Translations under genes and position numbers: made by a program
The notes under the pieces: model-generated
The model's database searches: none
What the model was told of the DNA's origin: nothing
What the model saw: the letters and a program-made list of their open reading frames with translations, nothing else
Assembly: GCA_023392125.1 (NCBI GenBank)
Contig: JAEVZS010000015.1
Span: 58,808-122,807 of the forward strand
Direction: 5' to 3'
DNA length: 64,000 nt
From: Bacteroidota bacterium
GTDB lineage: Bacteria > Bacteroidota > Bacteroidia > Cytophagales > Cytophagaceae
Part shown: positions 24,901 through 31,877 of the stretch, piece by piece
Numbering within the stretch: position 1 is the stretch's first letter
Layout of the letters: each line of letters opens with the position of its first letter

Positions 24901-27257
24901 GGATAGGAATCCTGGACTTTGAGTGAGCAGGAGAGGGTTGTTGCATCCCGTATCCACAGATGATAGGTACCGGGAGCAAGGTTGGGATATGTTCTGGAAT
25001 TGCCGACATCGTTAGGCGACTGCCAGCTTTGCCCGTTGTCTCTTGAATACTGATAAGTGCCGCTTCCGCCGCTTGGATTGGCAAAAGTAATGCTGCCGTC
25101 GGTATTCCCGAAGCAAAGCACGTCCTGCTTGCTGATCTGTACATCAAGCCGGGCAGGCTGTGTAATCTGAAGAGCCGTATCGAGACTGGCTTCACAGTGG
25201 TTGTCTTTTACCATGACATTGTATTTGCCGGCAGGCAGATCGCTAAACTGACCGTTGGTCTGCCATTGCTGGCCGCCATCTATGGAATAAGAGTAGGAGC
25301 CGCTTCCGCCGCTTGGGTTGGTAAATTCGATATATCCTGTAGCATCGCCAAAGCAGTTTACGTTGGTATTGGAGATAATAGCCTGCATTTTGGGTGGCTG
25401 CCCGATTGCAAAAGCAGGATGTATCTGACGTCTGCAGGCAGGGTAGTCTGTATCTCTTATCCATAAGGCATGATTGCCCGCTGCCACTGCATCAAACAGA
25501 GGAGCAGACTGCCATGTTGTACCGTCGTTGGCACTGAATTCGTAAGAGCCGAAACCGCCGCTTATTCCGGAAAATGTAATGGTACCGGTAGAGGCTCCGA
25601 AACAATCGGCATCGGTGCCTGATGCGCTGGCCACCAGCTGATCGGGCTGAGTAAGTGTAATCGGTGCGCTAAGTGTTTTGCGGCAGGTTGAGGTGATAGC
25701 ATCCCTTATCAGTACTGTATACGTCGGACCGCTTGTAAGGCCTGTAAAGTTTCTTGAAGGTGACCAGGTATTCCCATTGTCAATACTGAACATATAATTG
25801 CTGCTGGAAGGTCTGCCGGTCGGATTAAGGATGTTGATATAACCGGTTGCGGTATTATAGCAGGTAACATCGCCGTACTCGACATCAGCGTCCAGATCAT
25901 TGGGTTCGGTAATGATCAGCGCATTGTCTATTTCTTCAATACAAGTCGGATAATCTGCGTCGGCAAGTAAAACCTGATAGCTGTCGGCTTTCAGGCCGGT
26001 AAATAGTGAATTGGTCTGCCAGGTAGCTCCGTTATCTATGGAGTATAGGTAATTGCCGCTTCCCCCGGATTCTGATACAAACTCAATTTCTCCTTCCTCG
26101 AGTCCGAAGCAGCTGTTGACTTTTGATGATAAGGCCGCGCTCAGCTGTTGTTTCTGGTCAATGAAAACGCCTGGTAGTTCTCTGTAGCAGGAAGGAACAT
26201 TCGCATCGCGGATAAATACTCTGTAGTTTTGAGAAGGCAGATTGTTGAAGACCGGGGTGGAATGCCAGGATGCTCTGTTATTTATCGAATACTGGTAATC
26301 TCCTGAGCCGCCGGAAGGGGCTGAAAATGTAATAGTCCCTTCAGCTTCTCCGTAACAATCAATGACATCCGTGTGGGTTACAGAGGCGTTTAGCTGATCG
26401 GGTTCGCCGACTTCCAGATTGCTGTTAAGCACAAGGATACAATTATTTATTGCATTATCTCTTACCTGAACATTATACGAGCCTTTGGCGACATTGGAAT
26501 AGGTATACGTGATGTTGCCGGGACCCTGCCATGATGCTCCTCCGTCTATGGAATACTGAAAAGCGTTTGTTCCGCCGGATGAATGGATGGTAATCGTTCC
26601 GCTGCTGGTGCCATAGCAGGTAGCATCCTGATGGGAGGCTGTGGCTGATAATATAGCAGGCGCTGTAATGGTTACCGCTGCAAATGTTTTTTCGCAATGC
26701 GGATGCTCCGCATCTCTCAGTACCGGAGTGTAGTTGCCTGCATGCTCAATTGATATGCTTGCTGCTGATTGCCAGGTGGCACCGCCATCGACAGAAAATT
26801 CATAGTTTCCGCTTCCGCCCTGTAAGGTTGTAAAATCGATTTTTCCCTGATGATTGGGGGTGCAATTTATGTTTTCGGATGAAATGGACGCATCAAGAGG
26901 AAGGTATGAGCTGATGAGTATGCTCCCAAGGTGCTGAGTACAGGCATCATCGTCTTTATCCCGCATCCATACTTCGTAAGTGCCCGGCAGCAAGCCTGTA
27001 AAAGCAGGGGAGTCCTGCCAGCTGTTTCCATCGACTGAAAACTGAAAATCATCAGCTCCGGTCGGGCTGCTTATATTGATCCGGCCATCGTTACCACTGC
27101 AGCTGGTGTTTTCCTTTTCAACAGTGCCGCTCAGAGTGCATTGTACTTTTACAATGCTTTGATCTCCCGGCACCGGCGCCGGGCTGGCTTCTCCGATAAT
27201 GAGTGCACCGGACAGAGTGATTACCGGCAGCAAAAGTCTTAGGAATGTTTTTTTCAT
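18939..27257 (-). CDS. Giant T9SS type B adhesin with 29 SprB-like repeat modules
   Basis: Predicted cell-surface adhesin of 2772 residues. A signal peptide (about 1-25) is followed by 29 tandem SprB-like modules (about residues 38-2432) of roughly 80-88 residues. The module consensus is: Cys near position 6, NG(S/T)I, GGSGxYEYSIDNGxxW, a FxNLxxGTY turn, VRDA, a second Cys, and a closing QP/EP. The paired cysteines may form one disulfide per module outside the cell. Two or three Ig-like domains (about 2433-2680) lead to the gliding-motility-associated type B sorting domain (NTFTPNNDGTND, about 2690-2772), which is not removed in the same way as type A and needs a PorP/SprF protein. The frame is intact over 8.3 kb. 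Its closest functional model is SprB, the mobile gliding adhesin, but a polysaccharide-binding role is equally possible. Modules 13-24 form a higher-order repeat listed separately. Confidence 0.92.
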   Translation of the reverse strand: MKKTFLRLLLPVITLSGALIIGEASPAPVPGDQSIVKVQCTLSGTVEKENTSCSGNDGRINISSPTGADDFQFSVDGNSWQDSPAFTGLLPGTYEVWMRDKDDDACTQHLGSILISSYLPLDASISSENINCTPNHQGKIDFTTLQGGSGNYEFSVDGGATWQSAASISIEHAGNYTPVLRDAEHPHCEKTFAAVTITAPAILSATASHQDATCYGTSSGTITIHSSGGTNAFQYSIDGGASWQGPGNITYTYSNVAKGSYNVQVRDNAINNCILVLNSNLEVGEPDQLNASVTHTDVIDCYGEAEGTITFSAPSGGSGDYQYSINNRASWHSTPVFNNLPSQNYRVFIRDANVPSCYRELPGVFIDQKQQLSAALSSKVNSCFGLEEGEIEFVSESGGSGNYLYSIDNGATWQTNSLFTGLKADSYQVLLADADYPTCIEEIDNALIITEPNDLDADVEYGDVTCYNTATGYINILNPTGRPSSSNYMFSIDNGNTWSPSRNFTGLTSGPTYTVLIRDAITSTCRKTLSAPITLTQPDQLVASASGTDADCFGASTGTITFSGISGGFGSYEFSANDGTTWQSAPLFDAVAAGNHALWIRDTDYPACRRQIHPAFAIGQPPKMQAIISNTNVNCFGDATGYIEFTNPSGGSGSYSYSIDGGQQWQTNGQFSDLPAGKYNVMVKDNHCEASLDTALQITQPARLDVQISKQDVLCFGNTDGSITFANPSGGSGTYQYSRDNGQSWQSPNDVGNSRTYPNLAPGTYHLWIRDATTLSCSLKVQDSYPITQPDKLSVTTVLSANSSCSGADDGSIQFSGVLGGSGNYEFSIDAGNTWSDDSVFTNLSPDTYILVVRDAIAPGCRLDVPDVILTEPAPLSAGIDKDTITCFEADNGAIRFINVYGGWGSYEFSIDNGTSWAEQTEYTNLPPATYTALVRDKDYPTCMLTIESVSFAEPPRPDAQIDFDTISCFGAANGRIEFTNLPSTTIHYEFSIDNGATWQSSPEFNNLGQGTYIPQIRHAGNDLCKTILEAIEITEPAELTATASTEPVTCFDGSNGSITIHALNGSGIYQYSIDNGVTWSSFNTFDNLIADTYNLQVRDMANPGCLRSLGATIINQPAQIVLNTSKTDADCYDASTGSVNFTVSGGTGPFEYSVNGSGWTTDTDLNTIPAGTYVILAREINQPACISDPATVVVEEPADIVYTVATEDILCNSESTGKITVETDPADTRSFLFSIDGGSNWQPDGVFENLHAGTYSVLIQDVAVSTCTKTVSVSVYQPAPLNATITSSDITCSGTDNGSIILRDLSGGSGDYEVSIDNGTTWSDDSSFYNLAPGTYTVILKDALAACTTSPESIVIKNADPITAIVTPANTTCYDIADGQIVIIAGGGSGNYEYSADNGTTWTSDPAFADLAAQTYQVLIRDMQDHTCLSPLYTVTVDQPAAITIAAVTSPASCFGASDGDLAISVSGGTGPFEYSIDNGQTWITDVMIENLPAGSYTVLAREASEISCLSNSTTVDIDQPADIAGNTVVADVTCYGGSDGSITLDLTTVDSRIFEYSIDNGATWSVNNVFDNLTSDTYQVSVRDRDVPTCQRDFSAEVTQPDALTADYTLNHITCNSQNNGSVSFENLSGGTGILYTSIDGNTTSATDLLYSDLAPGVYTLVISDAQGCSVTLGTVTLTEPDALTAGATHTDASCANEADGSISVTATGGSGDYEYSLDGTSWFTEALIENLGADTYQIIVRDANDHNCTITIPDIIINQPDPLTFTTSSDDPDCLGADNGEITVLVSGGTGPFEYSADNGASWSSSNILSGLPAGIYSVLVREGSNTSCTSSAQSVTLTEPQDLSVTADLTHISCHGEYSGVIALTKESTDSRTYEYSIDNGSSWNLSGNFENLGIGTYTILVRDEASPSCNKSFEFDIIRNNTLSATINSVNILCSGRNDGSIRFDTPSGGSGLYEYSVDGSSWQANPEFTGLASGSYTALIRDVNDPLCMETLTTVTIAEPDPISATITGTNIDCANENNGFITISATGGSGLYEYSVDGSSWTDISPVSGLSGGTYSVVVRDQADNTCLHNAGSVTITSPAPISAILTSTDVNCTGTLRGNIILSEVEGGSGNYEYSFDNQQTWISTQAVSDLDAGTYTVFIRDAGAPACIVEIGEAIINDYELHTDGVQIIGASCFGGSDASFEILNPRGGETTNYEFSTNGFTWQASPVFTDLYANEYNLYIRNSDATHCSKLLDKVEVEETEILSAVALGDENLCMDSHSIYIEEISGGSGVYEFSIDGQNWKQDTSFTELSNGTYLVMMRDANAQSCSVVLNSGINFEQPPVPFAYISTRSSTGCIGNTNGEIMVLGDGGRGSYQFAISDGESWSEFTTYPYNNTEPHTFSNISAGSYFIKIKDPFGCETTLDETAVVSHTDPGYPATITEELAEELNFCVTEFSVRFGVQAENAVSYQWLVNGTAISNGGIYSGSTSRELVINPFTPDLDGNIYSVVVTGACAPADTSTGKLVISELITPLISDAQTTCPEGDLSEIILRGHGQAIIVHWEMKTPEATEWSVVPESAHTDSIYPVHTQGEYLYRAYVQNGACAPVYSPSSSYTMLPAPSASAGDDIELGKGKSVTLAASGGILYEWNWDITLSDSSIANPVVNPEYTTTYYVKITNEYGCSKYDSVLVEVVEEYELYIPNTFTPNNDGTNDTWSIRSIELYPDASLEIYNRWGMLLYRQTNGVKPWNGTASGKELPTGTYFYVLKLTPDSESLSGSVSIVR
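19967..27146 (-). repeat. Array of 29 SprB-like protein modules
   Basis: Coding tandem array of diverged modules of about 240-265 bp each. Counted by the conserved first Cys plus GGSG-Y-YS and W motifs. The modules differ enough that the DNA is not a simple satellite; identity is mainly at protein level. Modules 3, 6, 9 and 29 carry short insertions before or after the Trp. Confidence 0.85.
21216..24122 (-). repeat. Higher-order repeat: three four-module blocks of 969 bp each
   Basis: Modules 13-16 (23154-24122), 17-20 (22185-23153) and 21-24 (21216-22184) each span exactly 969 bp (323 codons), measured from the residue five before each block's first conserved Cys. Position in the block predicts module subtype: modules 14, 18 and 22 all read SGGTGPFEYS and end with LARE or LVRE instead of VRD; modules 15, 19 and 23 all replace GGSG with a DSR/DTR-like segment before the YS or FS; modules 13, 17 and 21 share a TY...RD...C...NQP or DQP pattern. 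Flanking blocks break the rule: 9-12 spans 1008 bp and 25-28 spans 975 bp, without the subtype order. Confidence 0.8.
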
Positions 27258-27550
27258 ATTGCTTTATGAATGAAAAGGGATAAAACCGCCTGCTTTAATT
27301 CCCCATTTCTATAAATATAACTTTTTAAAGTTTGCTTATGATTACGCAATTTTTAGAGATGTGTTTACTCTACGTTTCTTTTGTCATCGGGTAAACACCA
27401 CTTTTCTGATAATTATACGGGTATACGAATTTAATATTCAAGGGCGAAAATAATAAATTAAAGTAATAAGACCACTTAATAATTGTACAATTAAAAAAAT
27501 GGTACTTATTTTAAGCTCAAATTCTTCATACGCTTATATTGGCTCTTTTT
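27258..27550. promoter_or_regulatory. Divergent promoter region of adhesin locus A with a 14-bp palindrome
   Basis: AT-rich 293 bp between the giant adhesin (minus) and the PorE-like gene (plus); both sides of the locus would be controlled from here. A perfect 14-bp palindrome, TAATTGTACAATTA at 27480-27493, sits 57 bp upstream of the ATG at 27551 and is a candidate operator. No exact TAnnTTTG box pairs with a TTTG at the right spacing; TATATTTA on the minus strand near 27313-27320 is the closest -7 candidate for the adhesin. Confidence 0.45.
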
Positions 27551-29458
27551 ATGTTTAGAAAGATTTTCTTGTTAGCGGTCATTTGTATGACCAGCGCAGT
27601 GCAGGCCCAGGAACTTCCAAAGCCGGCAAGGAAACAGTTTAATACGGGTCTGGATCTTTTTGTGAAGGAACGGTATCCGGAAGCATTAAACGAATTTTTG
27701 AAAGCAGGGGTTTCCAATTATCCCGACCTGAATTATTATATCGGAGTAACTTATCTGAATCTCAGAAACCCAGATAAAGCCATTGAGTATTTGACCCACG
27801 CCAAACTTTTCAGAATTGATATACCCGAAGTTGATTATTATCTGGGGAGGGCTTTTCATCTGAAGCATGATTTTGAAAAAGCGCTTACATTTTTTCAGGA
27901 GTATAAGGACCGGCTGAATGAAGGACAGCGTGTAAAGAAAGCGGAAGCGGATGTATATATTACGTATTGCCGGAACGGAATGAGACTAATGGAAAATCCT
28001 GTGGAGATAGAAATCAATCCGCTGAGTGAAAACGTCAATACGGAATATCCGGAATACAATCCGGTCATATCTGCTGATGAGACGTTTATAGCGTTTACAT
28101 CCAGACGGCCGGATACCAGAGGAAAAAAGCTGGACCCTCGTGATTTGCTATATTATGAAGATATATATGTATCGGAAAAGGACAGTCTGGGAAACTGGTC
28201 AGCTCCGTTAAGTATCGGTAATAAAATCAACTCTGAGAATCATGATGCCTGTATCGGTCTTTCTGCAGATGGTCAGCAGATGCTTATATATAATGCTTCA
28301 TCTCACGGCGGAGATATCTATATCAGTACGCTGGACGGCAAGGAATGGTCCAGTCCCAAAGATCTTGGTAAAAATGTAAATTCCCCGAACTGGGAATCAA
28401 GCGCGAGCCTTTCATCGAATAATAATGTACTGTTCTTTTCCAGCAACCGCAAAGGCGGAATGGGCGGGACGGATATCTATATGTCCAAAAGGGGAGATGA
28501 CGGAGTTTTCGGCCCTGCAATTCTTCTGGGGCCGCAGGTAAATACACCCGGCGATGAGATTGCACCTTTTATTCATGCAGATGGTCAGACCTTATACTTT
28601 AGTTCCAGGGGGCACCGCTCGATGGGTGGCTTTGATATATTTTCCGTACAGATTAATCTTGAGAACGGCGAAATTCTGTCCGATGCTGAAAATATCGGTT
28701 TTCCGGTAAATACTGCCGATGATGATTTCAACTTTGCATGGTCTCCGGACAATAGCCGGGCTTATTTCTCTTCGATTCGGCCGGGCGGAAAAGGAGATAA
28801 GGATATTTACATGCTTGAGCGGGAAGTGAAGCGTTCATCTCTGGTCGTATGGAAGGGTAGTGTGCACGATTGTGCAACGAAACAGACAGTTGCAGCTACC
28901 ATCACCGTATCAGACAATGCTACCAAAGCAGTAATCGGAGTATACGCCCCCAATAAGACTACCGGAAAGTATACGATTATCTTGCCCGCCGGACGTAATT
29001 ACAACATCGCGGTAGAAGCTCCGATGTATGTCTTCTACTCCAAAAATATTGACATACCGGAGCTGGATTCCTATTTGGAGATAGAGGAAGAAATCTGCCT
29101 GGAAGCTGTCAATCAGGGGGCTTCCATTACTTTACGTAATATCTTCTTTGATTTTGACAAGGCGACTTTGCGCAGAGAGTCAGAAATTGAGCTGGAGCGT
29201 CTGCACAAGTTTCTGACAGATTATCCCAAGATTCGTCTGGAAATCGCCGGACATACCGATTCTGATGGCGATGATGCGTACAACGACAAGTTATCTGCCC
29301 GACGCGCTGATGCCGTATTTTACTATCTGACAGAAAAAGGTATCAAGGCGGATCGGCTGGTCACTAAGGGATATGGGGAAAGCCAGCCTATTGCTACCAA
29401 CGAAACGGAAGAAGGGCGGCAGCTTAACCGCCGGACGACGGTGACGGTGCTGAAGTAA
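27551..29458 (+). CDS. PorE-like protein: TPR, PD40 propeller, CRD and OmpA peptidoglycan-binding domains
   Basis: Periplasmic/outer membrane protein of 635 residues. ATG 27551 gives a signal peptide (MFRKIFLLAVICMTSAVQAQ); a TTG 12 bp earlier is less likely. Order of parts: TPR-like helices (about 22-150), a PD40/WD40-like beta-propeller (about 160-430; blades with FxSxRxGGxGxxDIY motifs), a carboxypeptidase regulatory-like domain (about 433-522), and a C-terminal OmpA domain (about 526-635; FFDFDKATL, then AGHTDSDG...N.LSARRA with the Asp and Arg that bind peptidoglycan). This is the same order as PorE of the Porphyromonas T9SS, proposed to tie the machine to peptidoglycan. It is divergent from the giant adhesin and PorP, so it probably anchors that complex. 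A paralogue is in locus B (45870-48245). Confidence 0.88.
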   Translation: MFRKIFLLAVICMTSAVQAQELPKPARKQFNTGLDLFVKERYPEALNEFLKAGVSNYPDLNYYIGVTYLNLRNPDKAIEYLTHAKLFRIDIPEVDYYLGRAFHLKHDFEKALTFFQEYKDRLNEGQRVKKAEADVYITYCRNGMRLMENPVEIEINPLSENVNTEYPEYNPVISADETFIAFTSRRPDTRGKKLDPRDLLYYEDIYVSEKDSLGNWSAPLSIGNKINSENHDACIGLSADGQQMLIYNASSHGGDIYISTLDGKEWSSPKDLGKNVNSPNWESSASLSSNNNVLFFSSNRKGGMGGTDIYMSKRGDDGVFGPAILLGPQVNTPGDEIAPFIHADGQTLYFSSRGHRSMGGFDIFSVQINLENGEILSDAENIGFPVNTADDDFNFAWSPDNSRAYFSSIRPGGKGDKDIYMLEREVKRSSLVVWKGSVHDCATKQTVAATITVSDNATKAVIGVYAPNKTTGKYTIILPAGRNYNIAVEAPMYVFYSKNIDIPELDSYLEIEEEICLEAVNQGASITLRNIFFDFDKATLRRESEIELERLHKFLTDYPKIRLEIAGHTDSDGDDAYNDKLSARRADAVFYYLTEKGIKADRLVTKGYGESQPIATNETEEGRQLNRRTTVTVLK

Positions 29459-29537
29459 TAGTATTCTGATAATAAAAAATGGCCAGTTATCAGGGGAACC
29501 TGCTGGTTCGATAATGAAAATTCCGAAATGGATGAAA

Positions 29538-29858
29538 TTATAATGTTTCATCCACCCTTTTTTCAATATCGAGCCGGTAATATCCCAGTACAGATACAGG
29601 TTGTTCAAGCCGGATCACCAGAATAACGGGGAGGTTGGCAGTGCCGGAAGCAAGGAGAATATATTCATGAGACAGATCAGGAGTTCTCCCTATGGTATCA
29701 ATCCGTTTCTCTTTCAGTACGCGTTTGGGAACCACCTTTAGCCTGACAAGTTCTGCCACATAAGGCCAGATATCCAGCGAGGGCTTGTCTGCTTTTTCCA
29801 TTTCCGCGTATCCACCGGTGGTCTGCCGGTATTGCTCTGTAGTCAGCTCTTTTACCAT
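29538..29858 (-). CDS. Conserved-looking hypothetical protein
   Basis: A 106-residue soluble protein, no signal peptide, no Cys, rich in charged residues. It reads like a single alpha/beta domain with hydrophobic strands near the C-terminus (YILLASGTANLPVILVIRL). I do not recognise it. It starts 33 bp after the stop of the SDR gene on the same strand and is probably co-transcribed with it. It converges with the PorE-like gene, with 79 bp between stops. Confidence 0.6.
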   Translation of the reverse strand: MVKELTTEQYRQTTGGYAEMEKADKPSLDIWPYVAELVRLKVVPKRVLKEKRIDTIGRTPDLSHEYILLASGTANLPVILVIRLEQPVSVLGYYRLDIEKRVDETL

Positions 29859-29891
29859 ACAATATACCTGTTTTGACTGGCAGGATCTGTT

Positions 29892-30743
29892 TTATCGCAG
29901 TTCCTTTTGCCAGAAGCCCAGTGTTGATTTGGGTGAACGTCCAAGGAAGGATGCGGCCGTACCCGGATCTGCTACGTTGTCAGTAAACAGCATTTGATAT
30001 TGGTCCAAGGTAATAATATCCGGCAGGAGATTGCCCGCGACCCCTGCGATACGGTCGGAAAGAGAGCGTTTAACAGGGAAAACCTTGATTTTTTTGTTGG
30101 CAATATACAGAAGGTCTCCATAGGTCAGAATTTCGGGCCCGGTAAGGTTAAGTACGGATTCAGAATCCCGGTTCTGGCATATTTTCCATAGTATTTTGAC
30201 CAGATCTTCAATCAGGATAGGTTGCACTTTATGGTATACAAAACCTTCGGGCACATACAGACGGTTAAAAATCAGCCTGGATATGCGTCCCGCAGTCCGG
30301 ATTTTTCTGGCCAGCATGGTGCCCGGGGTACAGACTATGGAAGACCGGACGACCGTAGTATCCGGATGAGATAGCAGGTATTCATCTGCCTGTGCCCGGC
30401 TTCGAAGAAAATCTACGGGGCTGAAAGCGTCAGCTCCCAGTACCGAGAGCTGAATAATACGGGGATTACCGATGCGGGACCGGTTTTTGACAATCTGTTC
30501 GGTAATGCCCAGATGTACACGTTCGAAGCGATTGTCCGGTTCTTCCCGTATAGCGCCTATGCAGTTGATCAGTATATCATAGTTTTGTTCCGGAAACATC
30601 CAGTTTTCGCTAAAGGGATTGAACTGTAGCAGACCAAACCGTCCGCTGCGGCTTGTGCCGTGAACGAGCTCTGTCTTTAATTTGAGGTAATTGTACAATG
30701 AGCTGCCCAGCTGCCCGCTGGCGCCTAATATAAGAATTTTCAT
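29892..30743 (-). CDS. Atypical short-chain dehydrogenase/reductase (NAD(P)-binding, NDUFA9-like)
   Basis: A 283-residue cytoplasmic Rossmann-fold protein. Start at 30743 puts the nucleotide-binding strand at the very N-terminus (MKILILGASGQLGSSLY, GxxGxxG at 7-13), as usual for the family. The classical SDR Tyr-xxx-Lys pair is not seen; the equivalent region reads RSRAQADEYLL, typical of atypical SDRs related to complex I subunit NDUFA9 and NmrA-like proteins. Such proteins often bind NAD(P)H as sensors or assembly factors, or act on quinone- or sugar-like substrates; which applies here is unknown. It is upstream of the 106-residue unknown protein in a probable two-gene unit. Confidence 0.78.
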   Translation of the reverse strand: MKILILGASGQLGSSLYNYLKLKTELVHGTSRSGRFGLLQFNPFSENWMFPEQNYDILINCIGAIREEPDNRFERVHLGITEQIVKNRSRIGNPRIIQLSVLGADAFSPVDFLRSRAQADEYLLSHPDTTVVRSSIVCTPGTMLARKIRTAGRISRLIFNRLYVPEGFVYHKVQPILIEDLVKILWKICQNRDSESVLNLTGPEILTYGDLLYIANKKIKVFPVKRSLSDRIAGVAGNLLPDIITLDQYQMLFTDNVADPGTAASFLGRSPKSTLGFWQKELR

Positions 30744-30865
30744 AATTGTATCTTTTTTGCCGGTAACCAACTCGCTTTATACCTATAACAGGATTCGAAC
30801 AAAATGGTCTGTAAAAGATACCTTTTAAGTATATGTTTGTTTAAATGTTATAAAAAGGCAATGTT

Positions 30866-31768
30866 CTATACCCCAACATAAAAATCTCCGGTTGATAATT
30901 GGTATGCATGGAACATGCCCGGAGTATTATAGGGCATTGCGATGTGCCCGTTTTTGTCGATAGCGATCAGTCCGCCGCGGCCACCAGCTTTGGACAGAAT
31001 ATGCTGAATCAGGTGGTTTGCCGCATCGGATAGGGAGTCATTGAGTAGTTCAATCCTTGAAGCAACAGAGTGAGCTACGACATGACGAATAAAAAATTCA
31101 CCGTGGCCGGTACATGAAACGGCACAGCTCTGATTGTTTGCATAGGTTCCCGCGCCGATCAGGGGGCTGTCTCCGACTCGTCCGGGGAGCTTATTATTCA
31201 TGCCACCGGTAGAGGTAGCGGCTGCCAGGTCGCCGTTCCGGTCAAGAGCGACAGCGCCCACAGTACCGAATTTACGATCGTGATCGAGACTGATCGAACC
31301 GTCTCCTTTCAATTGTTCCAGACGGCCGGGAAGTATAAAGTAGGCTTCCGGTTCAATTTCGACTCCCATTGCCCGGGCATAATCTTCCGCCTGTCGGCCG
31401 ATAAGGAGCACATGAGGAGACTCCCGCATCAGGGTCATGGCAAGCTGCACCGGATTTTTGATAATGGAAACTCCTGCAACTGCTCCGGCTGCGAGTGTAG
31501 AGCCATCCATAATAGCTGCATCCATTTCTACTTTACCATTCCGGTTGAGAACGGAGCCTTTGCCGGCATTGAATAGCGGACAGTCTTCGAGAAACATGAC
31601 TGCAGCAGCGACTGTCTCGGATGCCGTACCTCCTGCCATGAGAATTTTATAACCTGTATCGAGAGCCTGTTTCAGCGCCTCCATATAGGCGTTGTATTCT
31701 TTAGCACTCAATGCTGACCGGGTAAGATTGCCAGCACCGCCATGCAGGACCATTCCAAAACGAGACAT
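30866..31768 (-). CDS. Isoaspartyl peptidase/L-asparaginase (Ntn-hydrolase, threonine type)
   Basis: A 300-residue Ntn-hydrolase. Start at 31768 gives the family N-terminus (MSRFGMVLHGGAGNL); the open frame extends 41 codons upstream across a terminator and is not coding. Autocleavage before T169 (HDRKFGTVGAVALD) would give alpha and beta chains, with T169 as nucleophile. Substrate-pocket motifs STGGM...GRVGDSP (186-202) and CTGHGE (219-224) are present. It hydrolyses beta-aspartyl dipeptides and asparagine. The family version has HDTVGAV; here the residue before the Thr is Gly, as in many homologues. No signal peptide, so cytoplasmic. It follows the iron operon on the same strand but is separated by a strong terminator. 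Confidence 0.92.
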   Translation of the reverse strand: MSRFGMVLHGGAGNLTRSALSAKEYNAYMEALKQALDTGYKILMAGGTASETVAAAVMFLEDCPLFNAGKGSVLNRNGKVEMDAAIMDGSTLAAGAVAGVSIIKNPVQLAMTLMRESPHVLLIGRQAEDYARAMGVEIEPEAYFILPGRLEQLKGDGSISLDHDRKFGTVGAVALDRNGDLAAATSTGGMNNKLPGRVGDSPLIGAGTYANNQSCAVSCTGHGEFFIRHVVAHSVASRIELLNDSLSDAANHLIQHILSKAGGRGGLIAIDKNGHIAMPYNTPGMFHAYQLSTGDFYVGV

Positions 31769-31831
31769 ATTTTTATTGGTTTTCAGGTCTAGTAACGAAG
31801 CTGCGTGGTCAATGGTTAGTATTTCTGATAC

Positions 31832-31855
31832 AAAAAAAGCTCCGTACGGAGCTTT
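31832..31855 (-). terminator. Terminator of the Xus-like iron operon
   Basis: A perfect 20-nt palindrome (31836-31855, arms AAAGCTCCGT) followed on the minus strand by an unbroken run of seven T. It lies 22 bp after the stop of the PepSY gene and separates the operon from the isoaspartyl peptidase. Confidence 0.9.
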
Positions 31856-31877
31856 GTAAAGAAACAAAAGAATACGC

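Noticed and set aside
19370..26697. Many open frames on the plus strand and in other minus frames inside the giant adhesin, up to 249 codons at 22812-23561
   Set aside because: They are shadows of the repeat modules; they recur with the module period and lack domains, while the 2772-residue frame is continuous and has recognisable modules.
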